Source: Gemmatimonadales bacterium UBA7889 (lineage in GTDB: Bacteria > Gemmatimonadota > Gemmatimonadetes > Longimicrobiales > Gaopeijiaceae). Taken from it: a stretch of DNA of 21,276 bases. The notes under the pieces were generated by a model that ran no database searches, was not told where the DNA came from, and saw only the letters and a program-made list of their open reading frames with translations. The stretch lies in contig DLRL01000058.1 of NCBI GenBank assembly GCA_002501085.1, forward strand, positions 1 through 21,276, given 5' to 3'. This document shows, in pieces, positions 1 to 8,720 of this stretch. Within the stretch, counting starts at the first letter, position 1, and each line of letters begins with the position of its first letter. A program made the position numbers and the translations under genes.

Positions 1-434
1 AAGCTGATGTTGGACATCGACGAGGCAAACGCCCCTCCTCCGACTCCACTTAGTATGGCAAAGATAACGAAAGTAAGGTAGCTGGACTCTTGGTTCTGAA
101 GGGCAACTCCGACCCCAAGAGCAGGGATGATGAGTAGTGCAGTTGTCACCCCAATCACGTTCCGACCACCTCCGATAGCGATCATGAATGAATTGGGGAT
201 TCGGAGGGTCGCTCCGGCCAGGCCCGCCACGGCGGGAAGCGTGTACAACTCGGTAGTGGAAAACGGATATCCTAGGTTCTCCATCTGTACGATGATGATG
301 GACCAGAATAGCCAAATTGCGAAGGCAAAAAGGAGACAGGGGATCGAAATCAGGAGGTTGCGGAAGGCCACGCGACTCCCTCCGCCCATCCAGAAATCCC
401 TGTTCTCTACATTCCACTCATGGATTCGGGTCAT
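1..434 (-). CDS. narK: NarK-type nitrate/nitrite transporter, N-terminal part (truncated by window edge)
   Basis: This is an open frame from ATG at 434 that runs off the left edge without a stop; 144 residues are visible. It is a major facilitator superfamily protein of the nitrate/nitrite porter type in the inner membrane. After a short cytosolic N-terminus (MTRIHEWNVENRDFW) come hydrophobic spans at about residues 27-50, 65-87, 93-112 and 118-140. The second span carries AGATLRIP, where Arg78 matches the substrate-binding Arg of NarK TM2. GGGR follows in the TM2-3 loop, and GVGGGAFASS near the edge is the start of the first nitrate-signature region. It lies 41 bp downstream of another NarK-type gene and reads the same way, so the operon ends with two transporters, as in Thermus narK/narT. 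Paired NarKs often split nitrate/proton symport and nitrate/nitrite exchange. Which role this one has cannot be decided from the fragment. Confidence 0.9.
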   Translation of the reverse strand, partial: MTRIHEWNVENRDFWMGGGSRVAFRNLLISIPCLLFAFAIWLFWSIIIVQMENLGYPFSTTELYTLPAVAGLAGATLRIPNSFMIAIGGGRNVIGVTTALLIIPALGVGVALQNQESSYLTFVIFAILSGVGGGAFASSMSNIS

Positions 435-475
435 ACGCTTAAAGCCTGTTTCATTAGGGTTTCGACAGCATCACA

Positions 476-1933
476 TCAGATTTTCCGCGACATCTCACGT
501 ACAACAAAACTCAACCAGACCAGGCAGGAGAGGGTGACAAGGAACAAGAACATCCAGGTCGTAGTCCATAGCCCGAACGAGTCGAGAAAAGATCCGAAGA
601 TGATGGGACACACGAAGCCGCCCAGGCCTCCCAGAACGCCGACAATTCCACCCACCACGCCCACATCGTTCGGAAAATAATCGGGGATGTACTTGTAGAC
701 CGCGGCCTTACCAATCCCCATCGCGATCCCAATGATGAACACGAAGCCCGTGAAGATCCACACGTTGGCCTGGAAGTAGATGTGGGTAGTGCCCTTGGCG
801 AGGAGTTGAGTGCGCTCCACCTTGTCGCCCTCTCGGACGATCGGCTGCTGCCAGGTCCGGATATCGGGCCAGAGCATGAATGTCTCACCGGCCCCGTAGT
901 CCGTATCCTGCGCCATCGCGAGCGGATAGGTGCGCGTCCCAACCGTAACGCCCGTGGGTGTGACCGAAGTGACCGTTCCGGGGACATGGGCCAGAATTCC
1001 AGGACCCGGTGACTCAATGTCCATCTTCGGGAAGATGAGGAGGAAGCAAAATACGCCGGTGACTCCCAACACCCAATAGAGCACTCGACGCGGCCCGAAG
1101 ACATCGCTGAACCAACCCCCCAGGGCACGAATCATCCCCGATGGCAAGGAGAATATAGACGTCATCAGCCCAGCCGTGACGATAGACATCGCGTACACAC
1201 TTACGTAGTAGGGCACAAGCCACTGGGCGAGTGCGACAAAACCCCCGAAGACCAAGAAGTAGTAGAGTCCGAACCGCCAGACGCGAATGCACTTCAATGG
1301 GGCGAGGAACATCCACAATGTTTTCTCACTCGCTCCCTCCGCTATTTTGTTCTTCGTTCCCAGGAAGAACAAAATGGCCATGATCATGAGCGCTACGGCG
1401 TAGTACACGGGTAACGTGCGCCAACCCTCGATATTGGCTCCGCCGTCCGTCAGCGACCGAAGCAGAGACGGAGCGCCCATGGTGGTGAGCGCCGCTCCTG
1501 CGTTTCCGGCACCGAAGACACCCAATGCGGTCCCTTGATGCTCGTGGTCGTACCAGACGGACGTGAAGGCAATTCCCACGGCGAACGATCCTCCCGTAAG
1601 CCCGAAGCCCAGACTCAGCAGCAGAAACTCGGTGTAGGTGTCGGCTCGGCCCAAGAAAAACATCGGGACCGCTGCAGCCAGCATGAGCAGCGTGTAGACT
1701 GGACGTCCACCGAAACGGTCGGTGAGAATCCCCAAGGGGAGACGAGCCAGGGAGCCCGTAAGCACTGGAATCCCGATCAGCCACCCCATCTGACTGGCTG
1801 ACCAGTCGAAGACTTGGTTGCTGACGAGGAAGGTGACAAGGACACCGTTGAGCATCCAAGCGGCGAAGCAGACAGTAAAGGCGAAAGTATTGAGAAATAG
1901 GGTTGCGTGTGCCCGTGCCGGCTTCTTACTCAA
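476..1933 (-). CDS. narK: NarK1-type nitrate/nitrite transporter with an inserted soluble domain
   Basis: MFS nitrate/nitrite transporter of 485 residues, in the inner membrane, bringing in nitrate and/or exporting nitrite for the reductase encoded upstream. Visible signatures are SLARLPLGILTDRFGGR in TM2 (Arg64 is the likely anion-binding Arg), GAGNAGAALT (first nitrate signature), GMIRALGGWFSD (Arg269, the probable second binding Arg) and GVVGGIVGVLGGLGG (second nitrate signature). Residues about 304-386, between two membrane spans in the C-terminal half, are hydrophilic and look like a small beta domain (GTVTSVTPTGVTVGTRTYPL). Most NarK proteins have only a short loop there, which explains the extra length. 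The start is TTG at 1933, preceded by AGGAG with a 6-nt spacer; I see no competing ATG. It follows narI after 80 bp with no obvious terminator, so it is probably the same operon. The function is sure; the direction of transport is not. Confidence 0.94.
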   Translation of the reverse strand: MSKKPARAHATLFLNTFAFTVCFAAWMLNGVLVTFLVSNQVFDWSASQMGWLIGIPVLTGSLARLPLGILTDRFGGRPVYTLLMLAAAVPMFFLGRADTYTEFLLLSLGFGLTGGSFAVGIAFTSVWYDHEHQGTALGVFGAGNAGAALTTMGAPSLLRSLTDGGANIEGWRTLPVYYAVALMIMAILFFLGTKNKIAEGASEKTLWMFLAPLKCIRVWRFGLYYFLVFGGFVALAQWLVPYYVSVYAMSIVTAGLMTSIFSLPSGMIRALGGWFSDVFGPRRVLYWVLGVTGVFCFLLIFPKMDIESPGPGILAHVPGTVTSVTPTGVTVGTRTYPLAMAQDTDYGAGETFMLWPDIRTWQQPIVREGDKVERTQLLAKGTTHIYFQANVWIFTGFVFIIGIAMGIGKAAVYKYIPDYFPNDVGVVGGIVGVLGGLGGFVCPIIFGSFLDSFGLWTTTWMFLFLVTLSCLVWLSFVVREMSRKI

Positions 1934-2013
1934 CTCGTACTCCTAGTCCATGTGTACTGAGCGAGAGAGCACCTGGAGCCCAGGACCGTTGATGCCTCGG
2001 ACAACTTTCGGGC

Positions 2014-2748
2014 TCATTCGTCAGTTGGCTTTGGCCGTGCCGTGCTCCACGGGCTGGACGGATCCCGGATGGTCCTGCGATCCCAATTCCACACAACCTG
2101 CTGATAAGGCCGTATGATGTATTGTAGAGGTGACACCATGAAGTGGGCGAGGCGGGTGAAGGGAACGATAAGCAGAATCGAGAAAGCGCCTACGACATGG
2201 AGTTTGATGACCCAAGGGAGTGCGAAAATTGCGCCAGTTTCCGGAGACAATCTCAGTAGCGACCACAGGTAAGGTGACAACCCAGCAGCAAACCACGAGA
2301 CACCCCACCGATAGCCAAGCGCAATCCAAAGCCCCAGGACGACCTGCGCGAGTAAGAGTAATTCTAGGACCAAGTCTGCCCTGCTTGTCACCGCTCGGAT
2401 ACGAGGGTTAGTAAACCGCCGAAGCATGAGTGCTGTGAGACCAATGAATATGGTGACCCCAAACACGAATGCGGTCACTTCGAGAACAACCAGGCGCACA
2501 GGCACACTAGTCCATGCGAGGGTGGCACGCGGAAACATGAACGCGGTGACGTGACCAAAAAAAACGACCAGGATTCCGACATGAAATGGAACCGATCCCC
2601 AAAACAAATACTTGCCCTCGAGAAACTGCGACGATAGTGAGGAGACGGTAAACCCCTTCTGCCTCCATCGATAAAGGACTCCGACTACGAATGTCACCAC
2701 CGCAACGTATGGAAACGCCACGAAAAAAAAGGTGTTCAGCGCGTTCAT
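2014..2748 (-). CDS. narI: Respiratory nitrate reductase gamma subunit NarI (cytochrome b)
   Basis: Membrane anchor and quinol-oxidising diheme cytochrome b subunit, 244 residues. It passes electrons from quinol on to the Fe-S clusters of NarH. Five hydrophobic spans are visible. The four heme b ligands expected from the E. coli enzyme can be placed: His56 and His66 (PFHVGILVVFFGH, same numbering as E. coli) and His184 and His202 (KLHVVGAF and RLAHFM), the second pair 18 residues apart as in E. coli 187/205. The basic C-terminal tail (about residues 213-244) is cytosolic. The ATG at 2748 overlaps the narJ stop in an ATGA, so translation is probably coupled. GGAAAG precedes the start. With the diheme cytochrome at the head of the operon, this complex may exchange electrons with a c-type cytochrome as well as quinol, which is inference from the Thermus arrangement. 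Confidence 0.96.
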   Translation of the reverse strand: MNALNTFFFVAFPYVAVVTFVVGVLYRWRQKGFTVSSLSSQFLEGKYLFWGSVPFHVGILVVFFGHVTAFMFPRATLAWTSVPVRLVVLEVTAFVFGVTIFIGLTALMLRRFTNPRIRAVTSRADLVLELLLLAQVVLGLWIALGYRWGVSWFAAGLSPYLWSLLRLSPETGAIFALPWVIKLHVVGAFSILLIVPFTRLAHFMVSPLQYIIRPYQQVVWNWDRRTIRDPSSPWSTARPKPTDE

Positions 2749-3461
2749 AGCATCTTTCCAGACGGGGCCGGACGCCCCTCATTGGCTTCGATCTCGAGTT
2801 CGCGCCCGATAGAGCCCAAGAAAACATTGTCCTTCTCAGGCGGAATCCACTCCGAGAGACTAAAGTCTTGCCTGAGAACCTCGAGCACAGCGGAAAGCGG
2901 CTCGCGGAATATCGTCCCGCGCTCGGCCGACGAAACGATCAGGGTCTTGAAGTGCTTCTGATACAATCCGTTCCGTGCCGCCATCCGACGTTCACCGAAC
3001 TCCGCGATCATCATCTCGAGAGCCGGATGCAGGATTTCCCGTACGAACTCCTCGGCCAACTCTCGGTCTTGCCAGCGAGCGACCAGCCGGAGGACGGTGG
3101 GTAGATGATCCGGAAGCTCGGTACCGCAGTCGATCCCCACTTCGCGGAGCTCTCGGTTCAGATTTACGAGTACCTCACCACGCTTGTAGTCGTCGCCGAA
3201 CATCACGTAGCCTACGCCGAGAGTCGTGATGGACTGCACATCGAAAGAACGCGTAAAAATCTCCTGGACCTCGTCCAGCGCCTCTGGAGTGAATGCCCCC
3301 CCCTCGGTGGGGAGCGCCTCAGCAAAAGCGGCTACATGGGCTGCGGCCAGAACATACTTACCAGCCAGGAGGTCGTAGATGGTTTGGACCCACGTGGGGT
3401 AGTCACGCCGCGGGTAGTCAAAAAGCACCGCGAGGTGCTCGTAGTGGGCGAACTGATGCAT
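2745..3461 (-). CDS. narJ: Nitrate reductase molybdenum cofactor assembly chaperone NarJ
   Basis: Cytosolic dedicated chaperone of the TorD/DmsD/NarJ family, 238 residues. It binds apo-NarGH and promotes insertion of the molybdopterin cofactor and attachment to NarI; it is not part of the mature enzyme. The family core is clear: FGDDYKRGEVLVNLNRELRE followed by the ELPDHLPTVLRLVA block at about residues 113-130. The protein is all-helical in appearance and has no signal peptide or membrane span. The C-terminal tail (about 210-238) is polar and variable, as usual. The ATG at 3461 lies 2 bp after the narH stop, with GGGGAG 7 nt upstream inside the end of narH. The stop overlaps the narI start by 4 bp. 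Position between H and I is the standard nar order. Confidence 0.95.
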   Translation of the reverse strand: MHQFAHYEHLAVLFDYPRRDYPTWVQTIYDLLAGKYVLAAAHVAAFAEALPTEGGAFTPEALDEVQEIFTRSFDVQSITTLGVGYVMFGDDYKRGEVLVNLNRELREVGIDCGTELPDHLPTVLRLVARWQDRELAEEFVREILHPALEMMIAEFGERRMAARNGLYQKHFKTLIVSSAERGTIFREPLSAVLEVLRQDFSLSEWIPPEKDNVFLGSIGRELEIEANEGRPAPSGKML

Positions 3462-3463
3462 GA

Positions 3464-5017
3464 TCAGGCTCCCCTAACCGCGGTTCCGACTTTGAAGCCA
3501 AAGCCGGTGCTACCCTTTGCGTCCCCCGTGAATTCCATCATCTCGATAGCCTGCTCCCGATGGGCGGGCGGGATAACGAAGCGGTCGTCGAACTTTGCCA
3601 GCGAAGTCAGATAGTAGATATCGTCGGCTAGCTGCCCGTTCAGGTCCGTGTTGGAGAGGGCGGCGGCCACGGTGTCCTCGTCCACGTCCCCCACGGTTAC
3701 GTGCCGGCGATGTAACCGCACCGCCATGAGCTTCTTGAGGCGGTCCGCCACCGATTCCGTATCACCCGCCGAGAACAGACTGGCCATGTACTCGAGAGGA
3801 AAGCGAGCGTCGTCGATCGTGCCGAAGAGCTCCCGGGTGCTCGTATCGTAGAGCCAGTTATCGGGCCAGTACTTGCTGATGTCGTTGAGTTTCTCCGCCT
3901 GCTCGCTGTTGTCCACGTTCGTAACAGAGGCCATCACCGGAAGGAGCGGCGGCACGTAGAAGAGCATCGGGAGCGTGCGGAACTCCGGATGCAACGGAAG
4001 CGCCAGATCCCACTCCTTCACGAACTTGTACGTGGGCGACTTCTGTGCCGAATCGATGGTGGAGTCGGCAACCCCATTCGCTTTCGCGGCAGCAATCACG
4101 TCAGGATCGAACGGGTCGAGGATCATATCCATCTGCCGAGCCACGATGTCGGGCTCGTCTGCGGCAGCCACTCGCTCGATCTGATCGGCGTCGTAGAGCA
4201 TGACGCCCAAGTACCGGATCCGCCCGACGCACGAGTGCATGCAAGCTGGCGCCTGACCCGACTCGATCCGTGGGTAGCATAAAATGCACTTCTCGGACTT
4301 GCCGGTACTCCAATTGTAGTATGTCTTCTTGTACGGGCACGCTGTCACACACATGCGCCATCCGCGACAGACATCCTGATTAATCAAGACGATACCATCC
4401 TCGCCACGCTTGTAGATTGCTCCCGAAGGACAGGCAGCTATACACGCTGGGTTTAGGCAGTGGTTACAGATCCGTGGCAAGTAGAAGAAGGCCAACCGCT
4501 CCATCTCGAACATGGCCTGCTGCTCGGCCGGGGAGAGGTTCTTGAGATTCGGATCGTTGCGAGCGTAGTCCGGAGAGCCGCTCAGATCATCGTCCCAATT
4601 CGGCCCCATCTTGATATCCATCGGCTCCCCGGTGATCATCGAAATCGGACGGGCTGTGGGCTGGTCGTCGCCCGCCGGTGATTCGATCAAATCCAGGTAC
4701 TTGTAGGTGAACGGCTCGTAGTAATCGTCGATCACCGGCATGTGGGGATTATGGAATATGTTGGTTAAGCTCCTAGGCTTACCAGCGCCCTTCAACTCGA
4801 TTCCATCTCCGTTCTTCTGCCAACCACCCTTATAGATGTCCTGGTCTTCCCATTTGCCTGGATACCCGGTGCCCGGTTTGGTCTCGACGTTGTTCCACCA
4901 CATATACTCGGCGCCTTTACGGTCTGTCCAAATATTCTTGCAGGCGATCGAGCAGGTATGGCATCCGATGCATTTGTCGAGATGGAACACCATCGAAATC
5001 TGTGAGCGAACATCCAT
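3464..5017 (-). CDS. narH: Respiratory nitrate reductase beta subunit NarH (four Fe-S clusters)
   Basis: Electron-transfer subunit of 517 residues with three [4Fe-4S] and one [3Fe-4S] clusters, linking NarI hemes to NarG. The first Cys group is C16-x2-C19-x2-C22-x3-C26 (KCIGCHTCSIACKN). Further groups are CNHCLNPACIAACPSG, CRGWRMCVTACPYKK (Trp in place of a Cys marks the [3Fe-4S] site, as in E. coli) and CILCYPRIESG with PACMHSCVGR. The WWNNVETKPGTGYP block near the N-terminus is typical of NarH. No Tat or Sec signal is present, so the catalytic dimer should face the cytoplasm. The start ATG at 5017 has GGGAG 8 nt upstream. It follows narG after 36 bp. The closely related beta subunit of Nitrobacter-type nitrite oxidoreductase would look similar, but narJ, narI and two narK genes favour nitrate reduction. 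Confidence 0.96.
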   Translation of the reverse strand: MDVRSQISMVFHLDKCIGCHTCSIACKNIWTDRKGAEYMWWNNVETKPGTGYPGKWEDQDIYKGGWQKNGDGIELKGAGKPRSLTNIFHNPHMPVIDDYYEPFTYKYLDLIESPAGDDQPTARPISMITGEPMDIKMGPNWDDDLSGSPDYARNDPNLKNLSPAEQQAMFEMERLAFFYLPRICNHCLNPACIAACPSGAIYKRGEDGIVLINQDVCRGWRMCVTACPYKKTYYNWSTGKSEKCILCYPRIESGQAPACMHSCVGRIRYLGVMLYDADQIERVAAADEPDIVARQMDMILDPFDPDVIAAAKANGVADSTIDSAQKSPTYKFVKEWDLALPLHPEFRTLPMLFYVPPLLPVMASVTNVDNSEQAEKLNDISKYWPDNWLYDTSTRELFGTIDDARFPLEYMASLFSAGDTESVADRLKKLMAVRLHRRHVTVGDVDEDTVAAALSNTDLNGQLADDIYYLTSLAKFDDRFVIPPAHREQAIEMMEFTGDAKGSTGFGFKVGTAVRGA

Positions 5018-5053
5018 CTCAGGTCTCCCGTCCTTTGCGCTGTTCTTCAGTCA

Positions 5054-8000
5054 TCAGAAAACCACCTTGTCCATTCGCTTCACGATTACGTGAGTGTCAC
5101 GGTTGGGGGCGATGGGTCCCCAGTAGTTGAAGTGGTAGGTGAACTGCCCGTAGCCACCAGCCAGGAAATTCGGCTTGAGATGGACACGCGTGAAACTGTT
5201 GTGGCCACCCGCACGCTTGCCGCCGCGCACCTGCGACTTGGGGATACCGACGGTACGCTCGGGCACGTGGTAGACGATGCACACGCCCTTGGGAATCCGA
5301 GCGCTCACGCTCGCCCGAGCAGCGTACACACCGTGGTCGTTGTAGACTTCGCACCAGTCGTTGTCCTTGATGCCCAGCGCCTCAGCGTCGACCTCGCTCA
5401 TCCAGACAGGCTCGCATCCCCGAGAGAGCGTCAGCATCCGGTGATTCTCCATGTACGTGGAATGGATGTGCCACTTCCCGTGCGGGGTCAGGCAGTTCAG
5501 GATCTTGGCGTCCCCTTCCTTCAGCGTCTGCTTGAGGTCGCCGTACGCCTCCGGCTTGGGAGACGGCTTGTAGGTGGGGAGATTCTCCCCGTAGGCCAGG
5601 TACATCTCGTGGTCGAGATAGAAATGCTGGCGCCCAGTCAGCGTCCGCCACGGCACCAGCCTCTCGACGTTGTAGGTGTAGGCAGCATACGCCCGGCCGT
5701 TGGTCATGACGCCGGACCAGAGAGGCGACGTGTTGTAGCGTCGCGGTTGGGCCTGCAGATCCTCGTATCGGATGAGGACGTCCTTGCTGCCCATGCCGAG
5801 GTCCACGAGATCCATCCCGGTTCTCTTCTCGGCCCCCTCATACGCTCGGACGTTCAGTATGCCATTAGTCAGCGACGAGAGGTGCAGCACCGCGTTCGCC
5901 GCTGATTCGTCCTCTTTAAGCGAAGGAAGCACCTTGCCGTTGCGCTCTACCGGGAAATGGTTGGACGTGATCATCTCGTCGTAGACATCAGCGCATTGAT
6001 AGCTATTGCCGTGTGCTCCAAGCCCTTCCGTACGAATATTCTCTCCGAGGGTGATAAACTTGTCGTAGAGCTTTGTGTAGTCACGATCGACGACCGCGAG
6101 GTTATGCATCGTCTTGCCGAGGACCGGATCGCACTCGCCCAGATACCAGTCCTTGATCTCCGGCTGAGAGATCTCTCCTGCCGAATCGTGCGCGATGGGA
6201 GAAGCTACAACGTCCTTCTGCGGCTTCGGGAAGTACTTGGTCGCCGCCTCGCTCGTAGCCTCGGCCAGATCGCGGAAGATGTTCCAGTCGGTCTTGGACT
6301 CCCACACCGGTGCAATAGCCGCCGAGAGCGGATGGATGAACGAGTGAAGGTCCGTACTATTAAGGTCGGCTTTCTCGTACCAAGAAGCTGCAGGAAGGAC
6401 GATGTCGGAGTAGAGAGCCGACGAGTCCATTCGGAAGTTCAGGTCGACGATGAGGTCCATCTTCCCGACGGGCGCCACATCGTGCCACTTCACTTCTTCG
6501 GTGTGGTCCTCAGAGTCCTCTGCGATCGAGTTGTGGTGGGTACCGAGGTAGTGCTTCAGGGCATACTCGTGCCCCTTCATGCTCCCCATGATGGCGTTGC
6601 CACGCCAGATATACCACACGCGGGGATGGTTCTCCGAGGCCTCCGGCTCGCTCACCGAGTACGCGAGCTGCTTGCTCGTGAGCTTCTTGAAGACGTACTG
6701 CCGGATCGCCTCATCGTCCGAAGCTCCATTCTCGATCGCCTCCTGGCAGAGCTCGAGCGTGTTCTGCTTGAACTGCGGATAGAAGGGCATCCACCCCATG
6801 CGCACCGACTTGAAGATCTGGTCGGCAGTGTGCTGCCGGGTCAGGTCGTTGTCGGGTACGGTGTTGTACTTGGAGAACTGCCCGTCGTAGCGGTATTGGC
6901 ATGTGTTGATGTAGTGCCAGATAGGCGCCTGTTGGAGACGGATGGCGCCCTGGTGGTCCTTGCCGAAGGCAATCGTCGTCCACGAATCCATCGGCGCGAG
7001 CTTCTCCTGCCCCACATAGTGGTTGAGCCCACCCCCGTTCTTGCCCACGCAACCGGTAAGCATAAGGGCCATGGCACCAGCTCGGTACATGAGGTTCGCA
7101 TGGTACCAGTGGTTGATACCGGCACCGATGATGATCATGCACTTGCCCTCGGTGGCCTCGGCGGTGCTCGCCCACTCCCGAGCAAACTGCAGGACAGTAT
7201 CTGACGCGACACCCGTGAATATCTCCTGCCAGGCAGGTGTGTATGCCGCGTCCTTGTCCGTGTAGTCTGCCGGGTAGGCCCCGGGCAGCCCCCGGCTGAC
7301 TCCGTACTGCGCCATCGTGAGGTCGTAGACCGTGGTGACTGTGACCGGGCCATTCGTGGTCTCCACCTCCATGACGGGAACACCGCGGTACACCGTCTGG
7401 TCGATACCGAACTCCGTGAAGGCCGTCTGAGCGACTTTGTCCGAGCGTCCGAGAAGAGTCAAAACCGGATCGTACGGCTTGTCGTCCGCGACGTTCTCGA
7501 ACTTCATGTTCCAGTTGCCCTGCTTCTCGTCCCAGCGCGATCCCGAGCTTCCCTTCGGCACCACGAAGTCTCCCGTCGCAGCATCGATGTTTACGAACTT
7601 CCAGTCGCCGTTCGACATCTCCTGGTACTGCCCGATTTCGTTGGCACGCAGGAGCCGGCCCGGCTTGTAGTTGTCGCCGTCCTTCTCGAGCTTCACGAGG
7701 TACGGACTGTCCGTGTACTTCTTGACGTAGTCGATGAAGTACGGTGTCTGCTTCTGGTGGTGGAACTCCTTCAGGATTACGTGCGTGGTGGCCATCCAGA
7801 ATGCGCCGTCGCTTCCGGCGTGGAGGGGCACCCACTGATCCGCGTACTTGCAGACCTGGCTGAAGTCGGGGGAGAAGACCACCGCCTTCGTCCCATTGTG
7901 GCGCGACTCCGCGAAAAAGTGACAATCAGGTGTGCGTGTCATGTTCAAGCACGCCCCCATATCCGCAATCATCTTCGAATTGTACCAGTCTGCGCTCTCA

Positions 8001-8665
8001 CAAACGTCGGTTTGTTCACCCCAGATTTCGGGGAAAGCCGTCGGAAGGTCACAGTACCAGTCGTAGAAGCTCAGATTGATGCCACCGAAGAGTTGCAGAA
8101 ATCTGCTGCCCGCAGCGTAACTGAGCATGGACATAGCTGGAATGGGGCTAAAACCAATCACGCGATCCGGTCCATATTTCTCAGCCGTGTGAATGTTAGC
8201 CACGGACATGATCTCCATGACCTCGTCCCAGGAGGCACGACGAAATCCACCCTTTCCCCGAGCCTTCTGATAGGTACGGCGTGCTTCCTCATCATCCTGG
8301 AGTGCCTTCCAGGCTGCCATAGGGTCACCCGTTTGGCGTTTCTTCTCTCGATAGCCATCCAATAGAGCGCTACGAATAAGCGGGTACTTGATTCTCAGTG
8401 GGCTATAAAGGTACCAGGAATAGGAGATTCCCCTCTGGCAGCCCCTAGGTTCGTAAGGTGGCACCGTGTCCTCCAGTAGAGGATAGTCCAGTTGCTGCGT
8501 CTCCCAGGTCACGATGCCGTCCTTAACGTGGATCTGCCAGGAACAACCACCCGTGCAATTCACACCATGAGTGCTTCTGACGATCCGGTCGTGCTGAAAG
8601 CGATTACGGTAGAATTCTTCCCATTTTCGCGTCTCAGGAGAAATAATGTCTTTGATCCAGCCCAT
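5054..8665 (-). CDS. narG: Respiratory nitrate reductase alpha subunit NarG (Mo-bisMGD catalytic subunit)
   Basis: Catalytic subunit of membrane-bound nitrate reductase, 1203 residues (E. coli 1247), reducing nitrate to nitrite at a Mo-bis-MGD centre. The N-terminal [4Fe-4S] (FS0) site is H33-x3-C37-x3-C41-x34-C76, the His-ligated pattern of NarG. The Asp in YDWYCDLP (Asp206) aligns with the Mo-ligand Asp222 of E. coli. GEQTDVCESADWYNS, NMTRTPD, GAGINHWYHANLMYR and GCVGKNGGGLNHYVGQEK are family blocks for cofactor binding. The C-terminal GGHNSFTRVHLKPNFLAGGYGQ is also typical. No twin-Arg signal is visible, so the enzyme should be cytoplasm-facing, unlike the periplasmic enzymes of archaea and Nitrospira. 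ATG at 8665 gives MGWIKDIIS; the Shine-Dalgarno is weak, so coupling to the gene 55 bp upstream is likely. Confidence 0.97.
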   Translation of the reverse strand: MGWIKDIISPETRKWEEFYRNRFQHDRIVRSTHGVNCTGGCSWQIHVKDGIVTWETQQLDYPLLEDTVPPYEPRGCQRGISYSWYLYSPLRIKYPLIRSALLDGYREKKRQTGDPMAAWKALQDDEEARRTYQKARGKGGFRRASWDEVMEIMSVANIHTAEKYGPDRVIGFSPIPAMSMLSYAAGSRFLQLFGGINLSFYDWYCDLPTAFPEIWGEQTDVCESADWYNSKMIADMGACLNMTRTPDCHFFAESRHNGTKAVVFSPDFSQVCKYADQWVPLHAGSDGAFWMATTHVILKEFHHQKQTPYFIDYVKKYTDSPYLVKLEKDGDNYKPGRLLRANEIGQYQEMSNGDWKFVNIDAATGDFVVPKGSSGSRWDEKQGNWNMKFENVADDKPYDPVLTLLGRSDKVAQTAFTEFGIDQTVYRGVPVMEVETTNGPVTVTTVYDLTMAQYGVSRGLPGAYPADYTDKDAAYTPAWQEIFTGVASDTVLQFAREWASTAEATEGKCMIIIGAGINHWYHANLMYRAGAMALMLTGCVGKNGGGLNHYVGQEKLAPMDSWTTIAFGKDHQGAIRLQQAPIWHYINTCQYRYDGQFSKYNTVPDNDLTRQHTADQIFKSVRMGWMPFYPQFKQNTLELCQEAIENGASDDEAIRQYVFKKLTSKQLAYSVSEPEASENHPRVWYIWRGNAIMGSMKGHEYALKHYLGTHHNSIAEDSEDHTEEVKWHDVAPVGKMDLIVDLNFRMDSSALYSDIVLPAASWYEKADLNSTDLHSFIHPLSAAIAPVWESKTDWNIFRDLAEATSEAATKYFPKPQKDVVASPIAHDSAGEISQPEIKDWYLGECDPVLGKTMHNLAVVDRDYTKLYDKFITLGENIRTEGLGAHGNSYQCADVYDEMITSNHFPVERNGKVLPSLKEDESAANAVLHLSSLTNGILNVRAYEGAEKRTGMDLVDLGMGSKDVLIRYEDLQAQPRRYNTSPLWSGVMTNGRAYAAYTYNVERLVPWRTLTGRQHFYLDHEMYLAYGENLPTYKPSPKPEAYGDLKQTLKEGDAKILNCLTPHGKWHIHSTYMENHRMLTLSRGCEPVWMSEVDAEALGIKDNDWCEVYNDHGVYAARASVSARIPKGVCIVYHVPERTVGIPKSQVRGGKRAGGHNSFTRVHLKPNFLAGGYGQFTYHFNYWGPIAPNRDTHVIVKRMDKVVF

Positions 8666-8720
8666 GATCGTTTGCCCACTCTGCTGGTTATTAGGTCCGT
8701 TGCGTCAAGCCGGATTCAAC

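Noticed and set aside
127..537. Plus-strand frame of 136 codons at the left edge
   Set aside because: Opposite a frame encoding clear NarK motifs (AGATLRIP, GGGAFASS), which is the real gene.
5090..5905. Long plus-strand frame opposite narG (271 codons)
   Set aside because: Antisense to well-conserved NarG motifs; product is Val/Arg/Asp-rich without any recognisable fold, as expected of a shadow frame in GC-rich coding DNA.
5957..7204. Plus-strand frame of 415 codons opposite narG
   Set aside because: Shadow of narG; low-complexity Val/Leu/Arg/His product with no motif, and no promoter or Shine-Dalgarno of note.
6711..7925. Minus-strand frame of 404 codons inside narG in another frame
   Set aside because: Same-strand shadow of narG; Arg/Gly-rich with no domain signature.
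3464..8665. Possible nitrite oxidoreductase (NXR) instead of nitrate reductase
   Set aside because: NxrA/B of the Nitrobacter type are close relatives, but narJ, a diheme NarI, a leading NarC and two NarK genes fit nitrate respiration; a tree would settle it.
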